Origin: Gammaproteobacteria bacterium
GTDB lineage: Bacteria > Pseudomonadota > Gammaproteobacteria > HyVt-429
NCBI GenBank assembly: GCA_013152415.1
Contig: JAADGI010000029.1
Location: 62,001-126,000, forward strand
Length of the DNA stretch: 64,000 nucleotides
Direction of reading: 5' to 3'
Shown here: positions 30,613 to 41,035 of the stretch, one piece after another
How the letters are laid out: every line of letters begins with the position of its first letter
How positions within the stretch are numbered: position 1 is the first letter of the stretch
The notes under the pieces: model-generated
What the model was told of the DNA's origin: nothing
Database searches by the model: none
The model's input: the letters and a program-made list of their open reading frames with translations, nothing else
Position numbers and translations under genes: made by a program

Positions 30613-32502
30613 TTACACCGGCACCTTGGTTAAACGGCGACTGCCATATAAGAGATTGACCACACCTCGGGTGCCTACAATAGCGGTAAACATGGAGGTC
30701 AAGATTCCAATGCTCAGTGTAATGGCGAATCCCTTGATGGGCCCGGTACCAAAATTAAACAATACGATGGCCGCAATCAAGGTGGTGATATTGGCGTCAA
30801 CAATGGTCGACAGGGCCTTATCGTAGCCGGCATGGATACTGGCCTGGGGGGTCACGCCATTACGTATCTCTTCACGGATACGCTCAAAGATAAGCACATT
30901 GGCATCCACCGCCATACCCACAGTCAGCACGATACCGGCCACACCTGGCATGGTGAGGGTGGCCTGAAACAGGGACAATACCGCCACAATGAGCACCAGG
31001 TTAAGGGCCAGGGCAATGTTGGCAATGAGGCCAAAGGAGCGATAGTAGACCGCCATAAAGACCAACACCAATACAAAACCAATCATCACCGAACGAAAGC
31101 CCTGTTTGATATTATCCTTACCCAGGCTCGGCCCCACGGTACGCTCCTCAATAATCTCCAGCGGGGTAGCCAGAGCTCCAGCACGCAACAACAAGGACAG
31201 GTCCCGTGACTCTTGAACCGAATCCAGACCCTCGATCTGGAAACTCTTACCCAGTTGGTCGCGAATGACCGGAGCGGTAATGACCTCTTCGACGCGACGC
31301 GCCACCTTGATCTCAAGCCCGTTTTTATCCCGCATCACATTACCCGATGCATCCTTTTTGGTCTCAGACTTGTTCTCGATAAAGACCACTGCCATACGAT
31401 TACCGATATTATCGCCGGTGATCCGCTTATTAATATCAGCACCACGGGCATCAAGGGTAATCCTGACGATTGGACTCCCATTTTGACTGTCGATACTGGC
31501 AGCAGCATTAATGATATTTTCACCTGAATAGATGACGTCTTTCTTCAACAAAATGGGCCGCCCATCCCGCATCTTGTATAACTTGGAGCCTGGGGGTACG
31601 CGGCCCTGCACCGCACCGGTCATATCGTGCTTCTCATCCACCAACAACACCTCCAGGGTTGCGGTCTTACCCAGCAACTCCTTGGCCTTGGCGGTGTCCT
31701 GGACACCGGGCAATTGCACTACGATGCGCCGATCCCCCTGGCGCTGAATCACCGGCTCCGCCACGCCCAGTTCATTGACCCGGTTGCGCAGGGTGGTGAT
31801 ATTCTGTTCCAGCGCATTCTTGCCGATTTCCTTTTTCGCCGATTCACTGATGGCCACCCGCAGATAGGCTTCACCATCTTGCTCCTTTTGCACCACATCC
31901 AAATCTTTAAATTTATCGTCCGCCAATACGTCCCGGGCCTTGTCGATATGGTCGGGGCGTCGAAAACGCACAGTAATACCGCCACGATCCTGGTGGGTAA
32001 TACTGCTGTAGCGGACCTTGGCCTTGCGTAGCGCAGTACGTAAGTCACGTTTGTAATCCAGCTCCCGCTTTTTCACTGCCGCATCCAGATCCACCTCCAT
32101 GAGAAAGTGAACACCGCCACGCAAGTCCAGCCCCAGATACATAGGGTCCGCATTAAAGCGCCGGAAAAAACTGGGCGTAGCCGGCAACAGATTTAAGGCC
32201 ACCACGTACTTGTCACCCAGATGCTGTTGCAAAAAATCCTTGGCCTTGAGCTGAATTTCGGTATTGTCAAAGCGCAGTTTGATGCCCTTCTTATCCAGGC
32301 TTGCAGTATTGTAGGGCAAGTTTTGGGACTTCAGCCCCCGCTCCACCTTATCCAGGATGAAACTGTCTACCTGCGCCGTGCGCGTGGCCGAGATCTGGAC
32401 TGCAGGGCTCTCACCATAGAGATTGGGCAAGGCATAGAACACCCCCGGCACAATCACCGCAATGATGAGCAGATATTTCCAAAGTGGGTATTGGTTAATC
32501 AC
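30613..32502 (-). CDS. secD: Protein translocase subunit SecD
   Basis: 629 residues: first helix at 7-27, a large periplasmic P1 region (LGLDLRGGVHFLMEVD near 110, RVNELGVAEPVIQRQGDRRIVVQLPG near 240), then five C-terminal helices with the proton-path motif TVGMAVDANVLIFERIREEIR near 540. It starts with GTG at 32502; the MINQYPLWKYLL start aligns with known SecD. It lies between yajC and secF in a compact operon. Confidence 0.97.
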   Translation of the reverse strand: MINQYPLWKYLLIIAVIVPGVFYALPNLYGESPAVQISATRTAQVDSFILDKVERGLKSQNLPYNTASLDKKGIKLRFDNTEIQLKAKDFLQQHLGDKYVVALNLLPATPSFFRRFNADPMYLGLDLRGGVHFLMEVDLDAAVKKRELDYKRDLRTALRKAKVRYSSITHQDRGGITVRFRRPDHIDKARDVLADDKFKDLDVVQKEQDGEAYLRVAISESAKKEIGKNALEQNITTLRNRVNELGVAEPVIQRQGDRRIVVQLPGVQDTAKAKELLGKTATLEVLLVDEKHDMTGAVQGRVPPGSKLYKMRDGRPILLKKDVIYSGENIINAAASIDSQNGSPIVRITLDARGADINKRITGDNIGNRMAVVFIENKSETKKDASGNVMRDKNGLEIKVARRVEEVITAPVIRDQLGKSFQIEGLDSVQESRDLSLLLRAGALATPLEIIEERTVGPSLGKDNIKQGFRSVMIGFVLVLVFMAVYYRSFGLIANIALALNLVLIVAVLSLFQATLTMPGVAGIVLTVGMAVDANVLIFERIREEIRNGVTPQASIHAGYDKALSTIVDANITTLIAAIVLFNFGTGPIKGFAITLSIGILTSMFTAIVGTRGVVNLLYGSRRLTKVPV

Positions 32503-32559
32503 GTTGATTTACGACCTCGGGCACCCGAATGCTGGGGACCTGGATTCTACCTGTCGGCT

Positions 32560-32880
32560 CTACTTGTAGGTTCCCTTGGGCATCATCGCGGCAATGGCAT
32601 GACGCTGGATCTTCATCTCAACGCCCTTGGCCACTTCGACCGAAATAAAGTTGTCATCCAATTTCACGACCTTGCCCAGGATGCCGCCGTTGGTGACCAC
32701 CTCATCACCCTTGGCCAACTCCGCCACCATCTTGTTATGATCCTTGGCCTTTTTTTGCTGGGGGCGGATCAGCAGAAAATAAAACAACACAAAAATGCCA
32801 ATCAGTGGCAAAAAGCTCATAAACCCACTACCTTGGGGTGCAGCACCCTGGGCCAGAGCATCAGAAATGAGAAAGTTCAT
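32560..32880 (-). CDS. yajC: Preprotein translocase subunit YajC
   Basis: 106-residue protein with one membrane helix (about 19-39, FLPLIGIFVLFYFLLIRPQQK) and a small cytosolic beta domain containing GDEVVTNGGILGKVVKLDDNF. It associates with SecDF. It is 57 nt upstream of secD. Confidence 0.96.
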   Translation of the reverse strand: MNFLISDALAQGAAPQGSGFMSFLPLIGIFVLFYFLLIRPQQKKAKDHNKMVAELAKGDEVVTNGGILGKVVKLDDNFISVEVAKGVEMKIQRHAIAAMMPKGTYK

Positions 32881-32979
32881 GGAGATACCTTAAAAGAAGA
32901 AGATGAATCCTTAAAATTTATTTTCAAGCAACCGCCCGTTTCTAAGTCTAAAAACCACTGCGGTCGCGTTGGCGCGGTA

Positions 32980-34095
<1,116 letters not shown>

Positions 34096-34140
34096 CTAGT
34101 TATTGCCTCAGACCACCGCTTTTATCTTCATGCATCGGAA

Positions 34141-34211
34141 TTTACGCAGAGAAACAAATTCTACTTTAATTATCTATCTGCGACCTCTGCGCCTTTGCGA
34201 TCTTGGCGTTT
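34141..34211. repeat. Degenerate copy of the dispersed GCGCCTTTGCG / CTTGGCG repeat
   Basis: In the 127-nt gap between queA and tgt, TTTACGCAGAG on one side and CTCTGCGCCTTTGCG-ATCTTGGCGTT on the other form an imperfect inverted pair. The motif words match those at 8297-8382 and 55256-55322. Confidence 0.5.
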
Positions 34212-34222
34212 GTTCCAGAGCA

Positions 34223-35260
34223 TCAAGACATGAACATCGCGTCACCATAACTAAAAAACCGGTAACGCTCCTTAACGGCATGCTGGTAGGCCCGCAACAC
34301 GGACTGGCGTCCGGCAAAGGCACATACCAACATGAGCAAGGTCGAGCGGGGCAGGTGAAAATTTGTAATCAGCCCATCCACCACCCGAAATTCATAACCG
34401 GGATAGATAAAAATATCGGTATCCCCCTGGTAGGGCGTCAACTCTCCCCTTCCCCTGGCCGCCGCACTTTCCAGGACCCGTACACTGGTGGTGCCTACAG
34501 CAATGACCCGTCCACCCCTTTTGCGCGTTGCCTCAACCCGGTCTACGGCCTCCTGGGAGAGCACGACAGATTCGGCGTGCATGCAGTGGTCACGTATATC
34601 CTTCGCCCGAACCGGCTGAAAAGTCCCCGCCCCGACGTGCAGGGTCACCATCGTCATTTCAATACCCTGGCCACGGAGCTGATCCAGCAAGTGCTCGTCA
34701 AAGTGCAGGCCGGCGGTAGGGGCCGCCACCGCCCCAGGATGCCGGGCATAGACAGTCTGATAACGATCCTGATCCAGGGGGGTGTCGGTCCGCCGGATGT
34801 AGGGTGGTAAGGGCATATGGCCAATGTCCTGCAAAATCTGCTGCACCGTTCGGGGGTCATTTTGCATGCCACCAAACTGCAACACATAAAAATCATCCTG
34901 ACGGCCCAAGACCTGCGCCTTAAACCCTCCGTCCAGTAACAAGACTTGCCCTGGCTTGGGTCCATGACTGGCTCGAATCTGGGCCAGGATCTGATGATCC
35001 GCCAATACCCTTTCCACCAGGACTTCTACCCGGCCACCACTATCTTTGTGGCCATAGACACGGGCGGGTATCACTTGGGTATCGTTAAATACCAATAAAT
35101 CCCCAGGTTGCAGCTGTGACCCCAGGCCCCCAAACTGACGATCTCTATATTCCCCACTCTTACCATCCAGGCACAATAAGCGACTGGCGCTGCGATTGGC
35201 CAAAGGCTGCTGGGCGATGAGGTCGTCCGGTAATGAATAATCGAATTCGCTGATGTGCAT
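34223..35260 (-). CDS. queA: S-adenosylmethionine:tRNA ribosyltransferase-isomerase
   Basis: Transfers the ribosyl part of SAM to 7-aminomethyl-deazaguanine in tRNA to give epoxyqueuosine; 345 residues. Motifs: DLPDDLIAQ-type start ([14 protein letters not shown]), [28 protein letters not shown] and the end [17 protein letters not shown]. It is the first gene of the queA-tgt-yajC-secDF cluster and divergent from tRNA-Leu. Confidence 0.98.
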   Translation of the reverse strand: MHISEFDYSLPDDLIAQQPLANRSASRLLCLDGKSGEYRDRQFGGLGSQLQPGDLLVFNDTQVIPARVYGHKDSGGRVEVLVERVLADHQILAQIRASHGPKPGQVLLLDGGFKAQVLGRQDDFYVLQFGGMQNDPRTVQQILQDIGHMPLPPYIRRTDTPLDQDRYQTVYARHPGAVAAPTAGLHFDEHLLDQLRGQGIEMTMVTLHVGAGTFQPVRAKDIRDHCMHAESVVLSQEAVDRVEATRKRGGRVIAVGTTSVRVLESAAARGRGELTPYQGDTDIFIYPGYEFRVVDGLITNFHLPRSTLLMLVCAFAGRQSVLRAYQHAVKERYRFFSYGDAMFMS

Positions 35261-35287
35261 AAGTGCTGGGTGTGGGTGCCGTCAGTC

Positions 35288-35315
35288 TTGCCGTGGGCTT
35301 TATAATCGTTATACT
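35288..35315 (+). promoter_or_regulatory. Promoter of tRNA-Leu(CAA)
   Basis: TTGCCG (35288-35293) and TATACT (35310-35315) are separated by 16 nt. The second box ends 13 nt before the mature tRNA. A TATAAT at 35301 lacks a good partner box. Confidence 0.5.
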
Positions 35316-35328
35316 TGCGCTGCACAAT

Positions 35329-35415
35329 GCCGGGGTGGCGGAACTGGTAGACGCGCCGGATTCAAAATCCGGTGGTGGTGACACCGTGTCGGTTCGATTC
35401 CGACCCTCGGTACCA
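35329..35415 (+). tRNA. tRNA-Leu(CAA)
   Basis: An 87-nt class II tRNA. Acceptor GCCGGGG pairs with CCTCGGT, the D arm contains GGTAGACGCG, the anticodon stem CCGGA/TCCGG encloses loop TTCAAAA giving anticodon CAA, there is a long variable arm, and the T loop is GGTTCGATTCC. The 3' CCA is encoded. It reads UUG leucine codons. Confidence 0.97.
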
Positions 35416-35431
35416 ACTTTAAAATCTTCAA

Positions 35432-35467
35432 AACAGCCGACTTATTCGCTTAAGTCGGCTGTTTTCG
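35432..35467 (+). terminator. Rho-independent terminator of tRNA-Leu
   Basis: AACAGCCGACTTA (35432-35444) pairs perfectly with 35451-35463 across a 6-nt loop and is followed by TT-CGTTG, giving a TTTT run overlapping the stem end. It lies 17 nt after the tRNA. Confidence 0.85.
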
Positions 35468-35643
35468 TTGTACCCCAATCCGCTGCCGCCTCGCAAGGCG
35501 CGATAGCCCGTGAGCTGACGACCGGTTTTCCATCTGTCATCCTCCCCGCCTTTTTGGTACAACTGTCTGCCCTGACCCACACCATGATCCTCTTGCAATC
35601 CAAAAACCACCGGGCCAACCAGGCAACAATAAAATTTGATTAA

Positions 35644-36246
35644 ATGGACATCAAACTCTATTACACCCCGAAGACCCGCGCCCTGCGACCCCGATGGCTG
35701 CTGGAGGAACTGGGACTTCCCTATAAGCTGATTCACATCGATCTGTTTGGGGGCGAGACCCGCACCGAGGAGTTTAGAAAGATCAATCCCAATGCCTGTA
35801 TCCCGGTCATGGAAGTGGACGGCCAGGTGATGTTTGAATCCGGCGCAATGTGCGCCTGGCTCGCCGATCAGTTTCCAGACAAGGGCCTGGCGCCAAAGCT
35901 AAACGCCCCTCAACGCATGGCCTATGAACAATGGATGTACTATGTCACTGCCACCCTGGAACCCCCCATATGGAATTACCTGCAACACCGACTAATCCTC
36001 CCAAAGGAGCAACGGGTCCCTGAAATTCTTGCCTGGGACCTGGAGCGTTATGATCTGGCCCTGGCTGTGGTCGCTGAAAATCTAAAAGACAAGGCCTACA
36101 TGCTGGGGGGTCAATTCACCACCGCAGACATCATGGCAGGCACCACCCTGATGTGGCGACCCAAGGCACTCAGCGGCTATCCTGTTCTACAAGACTATAC
36201 GAAAAGATTAAAACAAAGAACGGCTTATTTAAACGGCATAGGCTGA
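35644..36246 (+). CDS. Glutathione S-transferase family protein
   Basis: 200 residues, cytosolic. The N-terminal thioredoxin-like domain (1-80) has YYTPKTRALRPRWLLEELG, the cis-proline segment ACIPVMEVDG and the glutathione-binding FESGAMCAWLAD. A C-terminal all-helical domain has the N-capping F-T-T-A-D-I motif near 160. No catalytic Cys is present at the usual position; Thr or Ser in TPKTR would serve. The substrate is unknown. It is the first gene after tRNA-Leu and 13 nt before spmA. Confidence 0.9.
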   Translation: MDIKLYYTPKTRALRPRWLLEELGLPYKLIHIDLFGGETRTEEFRKINPNACIPVMEVDGQVMFESGAMCAWLADQFPDKGLAPKLNAPQRMAYEQWMYYVTATLEPPIWNYLQHRLILPKEQRVPEILAWDLERYDLALAVVAENLKDKAYMLGGQFTTADIMAGTTLMWRPKALSGYPVLQDYTKRLKQRTAYLNGIG

Positions 36247-36259
36247 CTGAATAGTCGAC

Positions 36260-37132
36260 ATGCTTAATTACATCTGGGCCGGACTTGTTATTCTCAGCAT
36301 CGTGTTCGCCTTAGGACATGACCTGCAAGACGAATGGGAAGGCACTTATAACAACGGCTCTCCTATCCAGCTGAGTTACACCAAATCAGATACGCCACAG
36401 GACATTAAGCTGCAATATCGCGACCAGTCCATCGATGTACGGATTGATGATCTAAATAATTCCCGCGAAGTCACTATCATCGTTGACAACGGCTTACCCA
36501 CTCTGTGGCAGCGAATTGCCAAGCACCAATCCAGCAAAGACAAGTCAACTCTACGCGCACAAATCATCAACAGGGACCCATCCGAAAAACAGATTACACT
36601 GCTGTTGCCCGAAGTTCACTGGATAAAAATTCGGGCCATCAGTCAGGCCGCCTTTGACATGGCCGAGTTTGCCGTCAAGCTGGCCATTGGTCTGGCCGGG
36701 ATCATGGCCCTGTGGCTGGGCCTGATGCAGATTGCAGAAAAGAGCGGCTTGATTCTTGTGTTTGTAAAGCTGTTACGTCCCCTATTACGTTGGTTGTTTC
36801 CCGACATCCCCAAAGACCACCCGGCCCTGGGCAGCATCAGCTTAAACCTGGCTGCCAACGTCCTGGGCCTGGGTAACGCGGCAACACCTTTGGGAATCAA
36901 GGCCATGCAACAACTGCAAAGCCTCAATACCCAAAAAGACCAGGCCAGCAATGCCATGTGCATGTTTCTGGCCCTGAATACTTCCAGTGTGCAGTTACTG
37001 CCCCCGGTCACACTCATCGCCCTCATGGGCACCCAGGTAAGCGAATTGATAATACCCATCATCCTGGCCACCACTGCGTCAACGCTTGTCGCGGTAACCG
37101 CTGCAAAACTCTATGCACGTCCGGGTCGATAG
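36260..37132 (+). CDS. spmA: SpmA-like nucleoside-recognition (Gate) membrane protein with extracytoplasmic insert
   Basis: 290 residues. A first helix (about 2-19) is followed by about 100 mostly polar, beta-rich residues ending LLLPEVHWIKI. The nucleoside-recognition/Gate core (about 125-285) then has FAVKLAIGLAGIMALWLGLM, LGSISLNLAANVLGLGNAATPLGI and NTSSVQLLP motifs. Bacillus SpmA is only about 200 residues, so the loop is an extension. It pairs with spmB 2 nt downstream. The transported or sensed molecule is unknown in this lineage, which does not sporulate. Confidence 0.88.
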   Translation: MLNYIWAGLVILSIVFALGHDLQDEWEGTYNNGSPIQLSYTKSDTPQDIKLQYRDQSIDVRIDDLNNSREVTIIVDNGLPTLWQRIAKHQSSKDKSTLRAQIINRDPSEKQITLLLPEVHWIKIRAISQAAFDMAEFAVKLAIGLAGIMALWLGLMQIAEKSGLILVFVKLLRPLLRWLFPDIPKDHPALGSISLNLAANVLGLGNAATPLGIKAMQQLQSLNTQKDQASNAMCMFLALNTSSVQLLPPVTLIALMGTQVSELIIPIILATTASTLVAVTAAKLYARPGR

Positions 37133-37134
37133 GC

Positions 37135-37656
37135 ATGCAACATCTTACCGCCCTCATCATCCCCTTACTCATATTATTTATTATGGGTCATGGCCTGTAT
37201 AAACGCGTCGCGGTGTACGAGGAATTTGTAGAGGGTGCCAAGGAAGGTTTTACTACCGCAGTCCGAATCATCCCTTATCTCGTCGCCATCCTGTTTGCCA
37301 TCGCCATGTTTCGCGCCAGCGGTGCTATGGAAATCTTGATTGATTGGGTCGGCCCGGCATTTTCACGGGTCGGCATCCCACCGGAAAGCCTACCCATGGC
37401 CATCATCCGTCCCATGACCGGTAGCGGCTCGGTGGGTGTGCTGGCCGAACTGATTCAAACCTACGGTGAAGATTCCATCATCGTCAAGATCGCCGCCACC
37501 ATGTTTGGCTCCACCGAGACCACACTATACGTGCTGGCGGTCTATTTTGGTGCAGTGGGGATTCGTAAGACCCGTTACGCCCTCACCGTGGGACTCATGG
37601 CAGATTTCACCGGGTTTATTGCTGCCGTGGTGGTGTGTTATTGGTTCTTTGCTTAG
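37135..37656 (+). CDS. spmB: SpmB-like nucleoside-recognition membrane protein
   Basis: 173 residues, four or five membrane helices with PLLILFIMGHGL, EGAKEGFTTAVRIIPYLVAIL, the conserved RPMTGSGSVGVLAELI and MFGSTETTLYVLAVYFGAVGI. The ATG at 37135 lies 2 nt after the spmA stop and matches the family start; the frame is open back to 36958 inside spmA. SpmA and SpmB probably form one complex. Confidence 0.92.
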   Translation: MQHLTALIIPLLILFIMGHGLYKRVAVYEEFVEGAKEGFTTAVRIIPYLVAILFAIAMFRASGAMEILIDWVGPAFSRVGIPPESLPMAIIRPMTGSGSVGVLAELIQTYGEDSIIVKIAATMFGSTETTLYVLAVYFGAVGIRKTRYALTVGLMADFTGFIAAVVVCYWFFA

Positions 37657-37679
37657 CTGCTTTTGGCTCCTCTGGAAAT

Positions 37680-37712
37680 AACGTGGAGACCACAAAGGTG
37701 CGGAGACGCAAA
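37680..37712. repeat. Degenerate copy of the dispersed GCAAAG repeat
   Basis: GTGGAGACCACAAAGGTGCG followed by GAGACGCAAAG shares the ACGCAAAG word with the family at 2646, 8297 and 55256. It lies between spmB and oxyR. Confidence 0.4.
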
Positions 37713-37894
37713 GAAAACACTTGCACGCTATTTAGTCCGCAAATCATCCTGGTAACCCGATGGCCGCACTTTGGCCTCCCAAGCTCAACAAGTGGTTGAG
37801 ACAAGGAGCCGTTGCTGTCCACTTATAGTTAGAATCGTTTGTTTGTGAAATAATCATCGTCACCACCTATCAGTAGATATTACCCGGACAGGCT

Positions 37895-38851
37895 ATGAAC
37901 CTACGCGACCTGAAATACATCATTGCAGTGGCGGAGACCCACCACTTCGGCAGGGCGGCGGAACGCTGTTTTATCAGCCAACCCACCCTGAGTGGCCAGA
38001 TCAAGAAGCTGGAAGAAGAACTGGGTGTTGCCATTTTTGAGCGCAGCAACCGCTCAGTGGAGATTACCCCGGTGGGTGAGGCCATCCTGACCCATGCACG
38101 GCAGATGATGGAACAGGCGGATGTCATTCAACAACTGGCCCAGGCCCACCAGGACCCCCTGGCCGGACCCTTGCGTATCGGCGCGATCCCCACCCTGAGT
38201 CCCTATCTCATGCCCTTGATCCTGATGCCCCTCAAAAAACGGCACCCACAGATGAAACTGGTGCTCTCGGAAGAACTGACCGACACCTTGCTGCAGCGGC
38301 TGCACAATCACGAAATCGATGCCGCCCTGCTCGCCACCCCGGAGGAAGAACAGGACCGTGAAAGCCTGCCCTTATTTGATGAACCCTTCTGGATCGCCTA
38401 TCCACGTGATCACCCCTTTTACACCCGGGACAAAATCACCCTGCGTGACCTGGACAAGGAAAACCTGCTGTTGCTGGCCGAGGGCCACTGCCTGGCCAAA
38501 CAGGCCATGGACGTCTGCCATATTCAAGAACGGCAGGCGCAAGGGGAGATGGCCGACCTGCGCGCGTCCAGCCTGGAAACCCTGATCCAACTGGTGGGGG
38601 CGGGTTTTGGCACCACCCTGGTCCCGGCCCTGGCCATGGGCGCGTCCTGGACCACCGGCAGTGGTGTAGTGGCCCAACGCCTGGCGATAGCAGATGCCTC
38701 ACGCCGCATCTCTTTAGTGTTTCGTCACAGCTTTCCAAGGCGTGCCGCCCTGCAGGCCTTCGCCGAGGTCATTCTCGACAAGCTGCCCGACACGGTACAG
38801 CGCGTGCGCCCGGGCACACACTCAAAGAAAAAGGTCGGCACAAAAAGATAG
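37895..38851 (+). CDS. oxyR: Peroxide-sensing LysR-type regulator OxyR
   Basis: 318 residues. The N-terminal winged helix-turn-helix (MNLRDLKYIIAVAETHHFGRAA onward, SQPTLSGQIKKLE) is OxyR type. In the regulatory domain the redox pair is present: AEGHC-LAKQAMDVC, two cysteines nine residues apart near 199 and 208, which form the activating disulfide. The tail is basic (KKKVGTKR). Its likely target, the Prx-Grx gene, lies immediately downstream with an OxyR operator between them. Confidence 0.95.
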   Translation: MNLRDLKYIIAVAETHHFGRAAERCFISQPTLSGQIKKLEEELGVAIFERSNRSVEITPVGEAILTHARQMMEQADVIQQLAQAHQDPLAGPLRIGAIPTLSPYLMPLILMPLKKRHPQMKLVLSEELTDTLLQRLHNHEIDAALLATPEEEQDRESLPLFDEPFWIAYPRDHPFYTRDKITLRDLDKENLLLLAEGHCLAKQAMDVCHIQERQAQGEMADLRASSLETLIQLVGAGFGTTLVPALAMGASWTTGSGVVAQRLAIADASRRISLVFRHSFPRRAALQAFAEVILDKLPDTVQRVRPGTHSKKKVGTKR

Positions 38852-38886
38852 GGTCCCACCGGTGGGTATACAGCTGCCCCCCTATT

Positions 38887-38923
38887 ATCGGTAATTCCTA
38901 TTATTTAGATAGATTTAAACGAT
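38887..38923 (+). promoter_or_regulatory. OxyR operator
   Basis: ATCG-N7-CTAT-N7-ATAG-N7-CGAT, starting at 38887, 38898, 38909 and 38920. The OxyR consensus is ATAG-N7-CTAT-N7-ATAG-N7-CTAT, so 14 of 16 core bases match with exact spacing. It ends just before a weak -35 box (38924-38929), the position expected for an activator touching RNA polymerase. Confidence 0.82.
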
Positions 38924-38952
38924 TTTATCTATCTGGCCTCAGGCCTGATAAT
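38924..38952 (+). promoter_or_regulatory. Promoter of the Prx-Grx gene
   Basis: TTTATC (38924-38929), a 17-nt spacer and GATAAT (38947-38952). The poor -35 box and good -10 box fit an activator-dependent promoter under the adjacent OxyR site. Confidence 0.6.
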
Positions 38953-38992
38953 CCCCCCAACAATAACATTCAATCTAAGCAAGAGGAGATAA

Positions 38993-39739
38993 ATGATGTT
39001 TGATAACCGCGAAGGCCAAAATGTACCCCAGGTTACCTTCCGTACTCGCCGTGACCACGAATGGGTCGATGTGAGCACCGATGATGTGTTCAAGGGCAAG
39101 ACCGTTGTCGTGTTCTCGCTCCCAGGCGCCTTTACCCCAACCTGTTCGTCCACCCACGTGCCACGTTACAACCAACTGACGCCCACGTTTAAACAACACG
39201 GTGTCGATGAGGTGGTTTGTGTTTCCGTGAACGATGCCTTTGTCATGAACCAATGGCGCAACGAGCAAAAGGCCACCCACGTCACCTTCCTGCCAGATGG
39301 CAACGGTGACTTCAGCCGTGCTATGGGTATGCTGGTGTCCAAGAATGACCTGGGATTTGGTGACCGTTCCTGGCGCTACGCCATGTTGGTCAAGGACGGT
39401 GTCATTGAAAAGATGTTCATCGAACCCGATACACCGGGCGACCCCTTTGAGGTCTCCGATGCAGACACCATGCTGGCCTACATCGCACCGAGTGCAGACA
39501 AGCCACTGGATGTGACCGTATTCAGCCGCGAAGGTTGCCCCTACTGCGTACGCGCCAAGGGACTCCTGCGAGATGCCAATATTCAGTTTGAAGAGTTGGT
39601 GCTAAACCGAGACTTCAACGAATCCACTATCCGCGCAGTCTCGGGACTCTCCACCGTACCGCAAGTGTTCATCAACGGTGACCGCATCGGTGGTTCGGAA
39701 GATCTGGAGCAATACTTGAATACGACACGAGCGGATTAG
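38993..39739 (+). CDS. Peroxiredoxin-glutaredoxin fusion
   Basis: 248 residues, cytosolic. Residues 1-165 are a Prx5-type peroxiredoxin with peroxidatic Cys in [14 protein letters not shown] near 50. Residues 172-245 are a glutaredoxin with GCPYC near 184 and [18 protein letters not shown]. The fusion reduces peroxides with glutathione directly, as in Haemophilus PGdx. AGAGGAG lies 6 nt before the ATG; a second ATG follows at once. It sits behind oxyR with an OxyR site and ends in a strong terminator. Confidence 0.96.
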   Translation: MMFDNREGQNVPQVTFRTRRDHEWVDVSTDDVFKGKTVVVFSLPGAFTPTCSSTHVPRYNQLTPTFKQHGVDEVVCVSVNDAFVMNQWRNEQKATHVTFLPDGNGDFSRAMGMLVSKNDLGFGDRSWRYAMLVKDGVIEKMFIEPDTPGDPFEVSDADTMLAYIAPSADKPLDVTVFSREGCPYCVRAKGLLRDANIQFEELVLNRDFNESTIRAVSGLSTVPQVFINGDRIGGSEDLEQYLNTTRAD

Positions 39740-39756
39740 CCCTCTCTTGTCGAACC

Positions 39757-39808
39757 AAGGGGATCAGGCACAATTTAGTTTCTAATGTGCCTGATCCCCT
39801 TAATTTTT
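39757..39808 (+). terminator. Rho-independent terminator after Prx-Grx
   Basis: A perfect 16-bp stem (39757-39772 with 39786-39801, AAGGGGATCAGGCACA) with a 13-nt loop is followed by AATTTTT. It closes the Prx-Grx transcript. Confidence 0.9.
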
Positions 39809-39988
39809 GAGCTAAGGCAAAACCTGCGGCAACACATGGATGGCCTCTGCCAACAAGCATCAGTGGGAACCGAAAAAGACACAGACAATTCAGAATAATT
39901 AACATAGATCAACCTACCCAGGCCCGGGCCGGTCTAGAATTGAGCCGTTTTTCGATAATTATCCTGATACGAGGGAAGGCCCACCACC

Positions 39989-40924
39989 ATGATCAAACTC
40001 GCTACCCATGCCAATAGTTCTGCCAGCCCATTTGATTTAGAGAATGAAGTGCTCTATCAAAAATGGCGTGAATGCAAACTGCAAGACTACCCTCAGTCAC
40101 TCGGTGAGCTGTTGGTTGAGATCAATGACCCTCGTCAACTTACGCCCGCCGAACATGTGGCCCTTCTTACTCGTATACGCAAGGCCAATATGGTTCTCTA
40201 TGTGGGTAAGACTGGCACTGACCCTGACCGCAGCATACCGCATGCTATCGGCCGTCAATTTGGAGTCCAGGCACTGGACCATAATTGGTTATCCGACGAC
40301 GATGGACTGACTTCACTAACAGTGGTCGAAGAGGGTATTCGCAACCAATATATCCCCTACTCCAATCGTGCTATTAACTGGCATACCGACGGTTACTACA
40401 ACACCCTGGAGAAACAGATACACACCCTGAATTTACATTGTGTCTCACCAGCCGAAAAAGGTGGTGAAAACCGCCTCATGGATCACGAAGTGGCCTACAT
40501 TCTGTTACGTGATGAAAATCCAGACTATATCCGGGCCCTGATGGCCCCCGACGCCATGACCTTGCCAGCTCGTATTGATGAAGGTGGCACAATGGCACGC
40601 CCCGACGAATCCGGTCCTGTCTATTCGATTGACTCCAGCGGCAACTTACACATGCGCTATACCATCCGCGTGCACAACATAATTTGGAAAAATGACGACA
40701 CAACCCAACGAGCGGTCACACGCCTAAAAGAACTATTAGAAAATGACTCGCCCTACATATACAAAGGTCGCCTGGAACCCGGCATGGGCCTAATCAGCAA
40801 TAACGTCCTGCACGATCGCACGGCCTTCCAGGACGCAGCCGACCATACTCGCTTGCTTTACCGCGCCCGGTACTATGATCGACTGACCGGCACCAATCTA
40901 TTTGAGATTTATCCAGATCTTTAG
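39989..40924 (+). CDS. TauD/TfdA-family Fe(II)/2-oxoglutarate dioxygenase
   Basis: 311 residues. The iron site is H132-T-D134 in NWHTDGYYN with a distal His near 272 in NNVLHDRTAF, and an arginine near 288 (RLLYRARYYD) fits 2-oxoglutarate binding. TauD-like spacing is kept, but the N-terminus (about 50 residues) is unusual and the substrate is not clear. CGAGGGAAG is the ribosome site. It stands alone after a terminator, near the oxyR block. A taurine or sulfonate role should not be assumed. Confidence 0.82.
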   Translation: MIKLATHANSSASPFDLENEVLYQKWRECKLQDYPQSLGELLVEINDPRQLTPAEHVALLTRIRKANMVLYVGKTGTDPDRSIPHAIGRQFGVQALDHNWLSDDDGLTSLTVVEEGIRNQYIPYSNRAINWHTDGYYNTLEKQIHTLNLHCVSPAEKGGENRLMDHEVAYILLRDENPDYIRALMAPDAMTLPARIDEGGTMARPDESGPVYSIDSSGNLHMRYTIRVHNIIWKNDDTTQRAVTRLKELLENDSPYIYKGRLEPGMGLISNNVLHDRTAFQDAADHTRLLYRARYYDRLTGTNLFEIYPDL

Positions 40925-41035
40925 CCAATTGCAATCTGGAAAATGCGCCAACATTGATCCGGAACCATGCGCTGCAATGCCTTGCTGAATATCGGATAAC
41001 AACTTTTAAAGCACCCCCGCTATGACAGCGAGAGG

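Noticed and set aside
39945-39970. Fur box before the TauD-like gene (GATAATTATC)
   Set aside because: Only a 10-bp palindrome matches; the 19-bp Fur consensus is not met.
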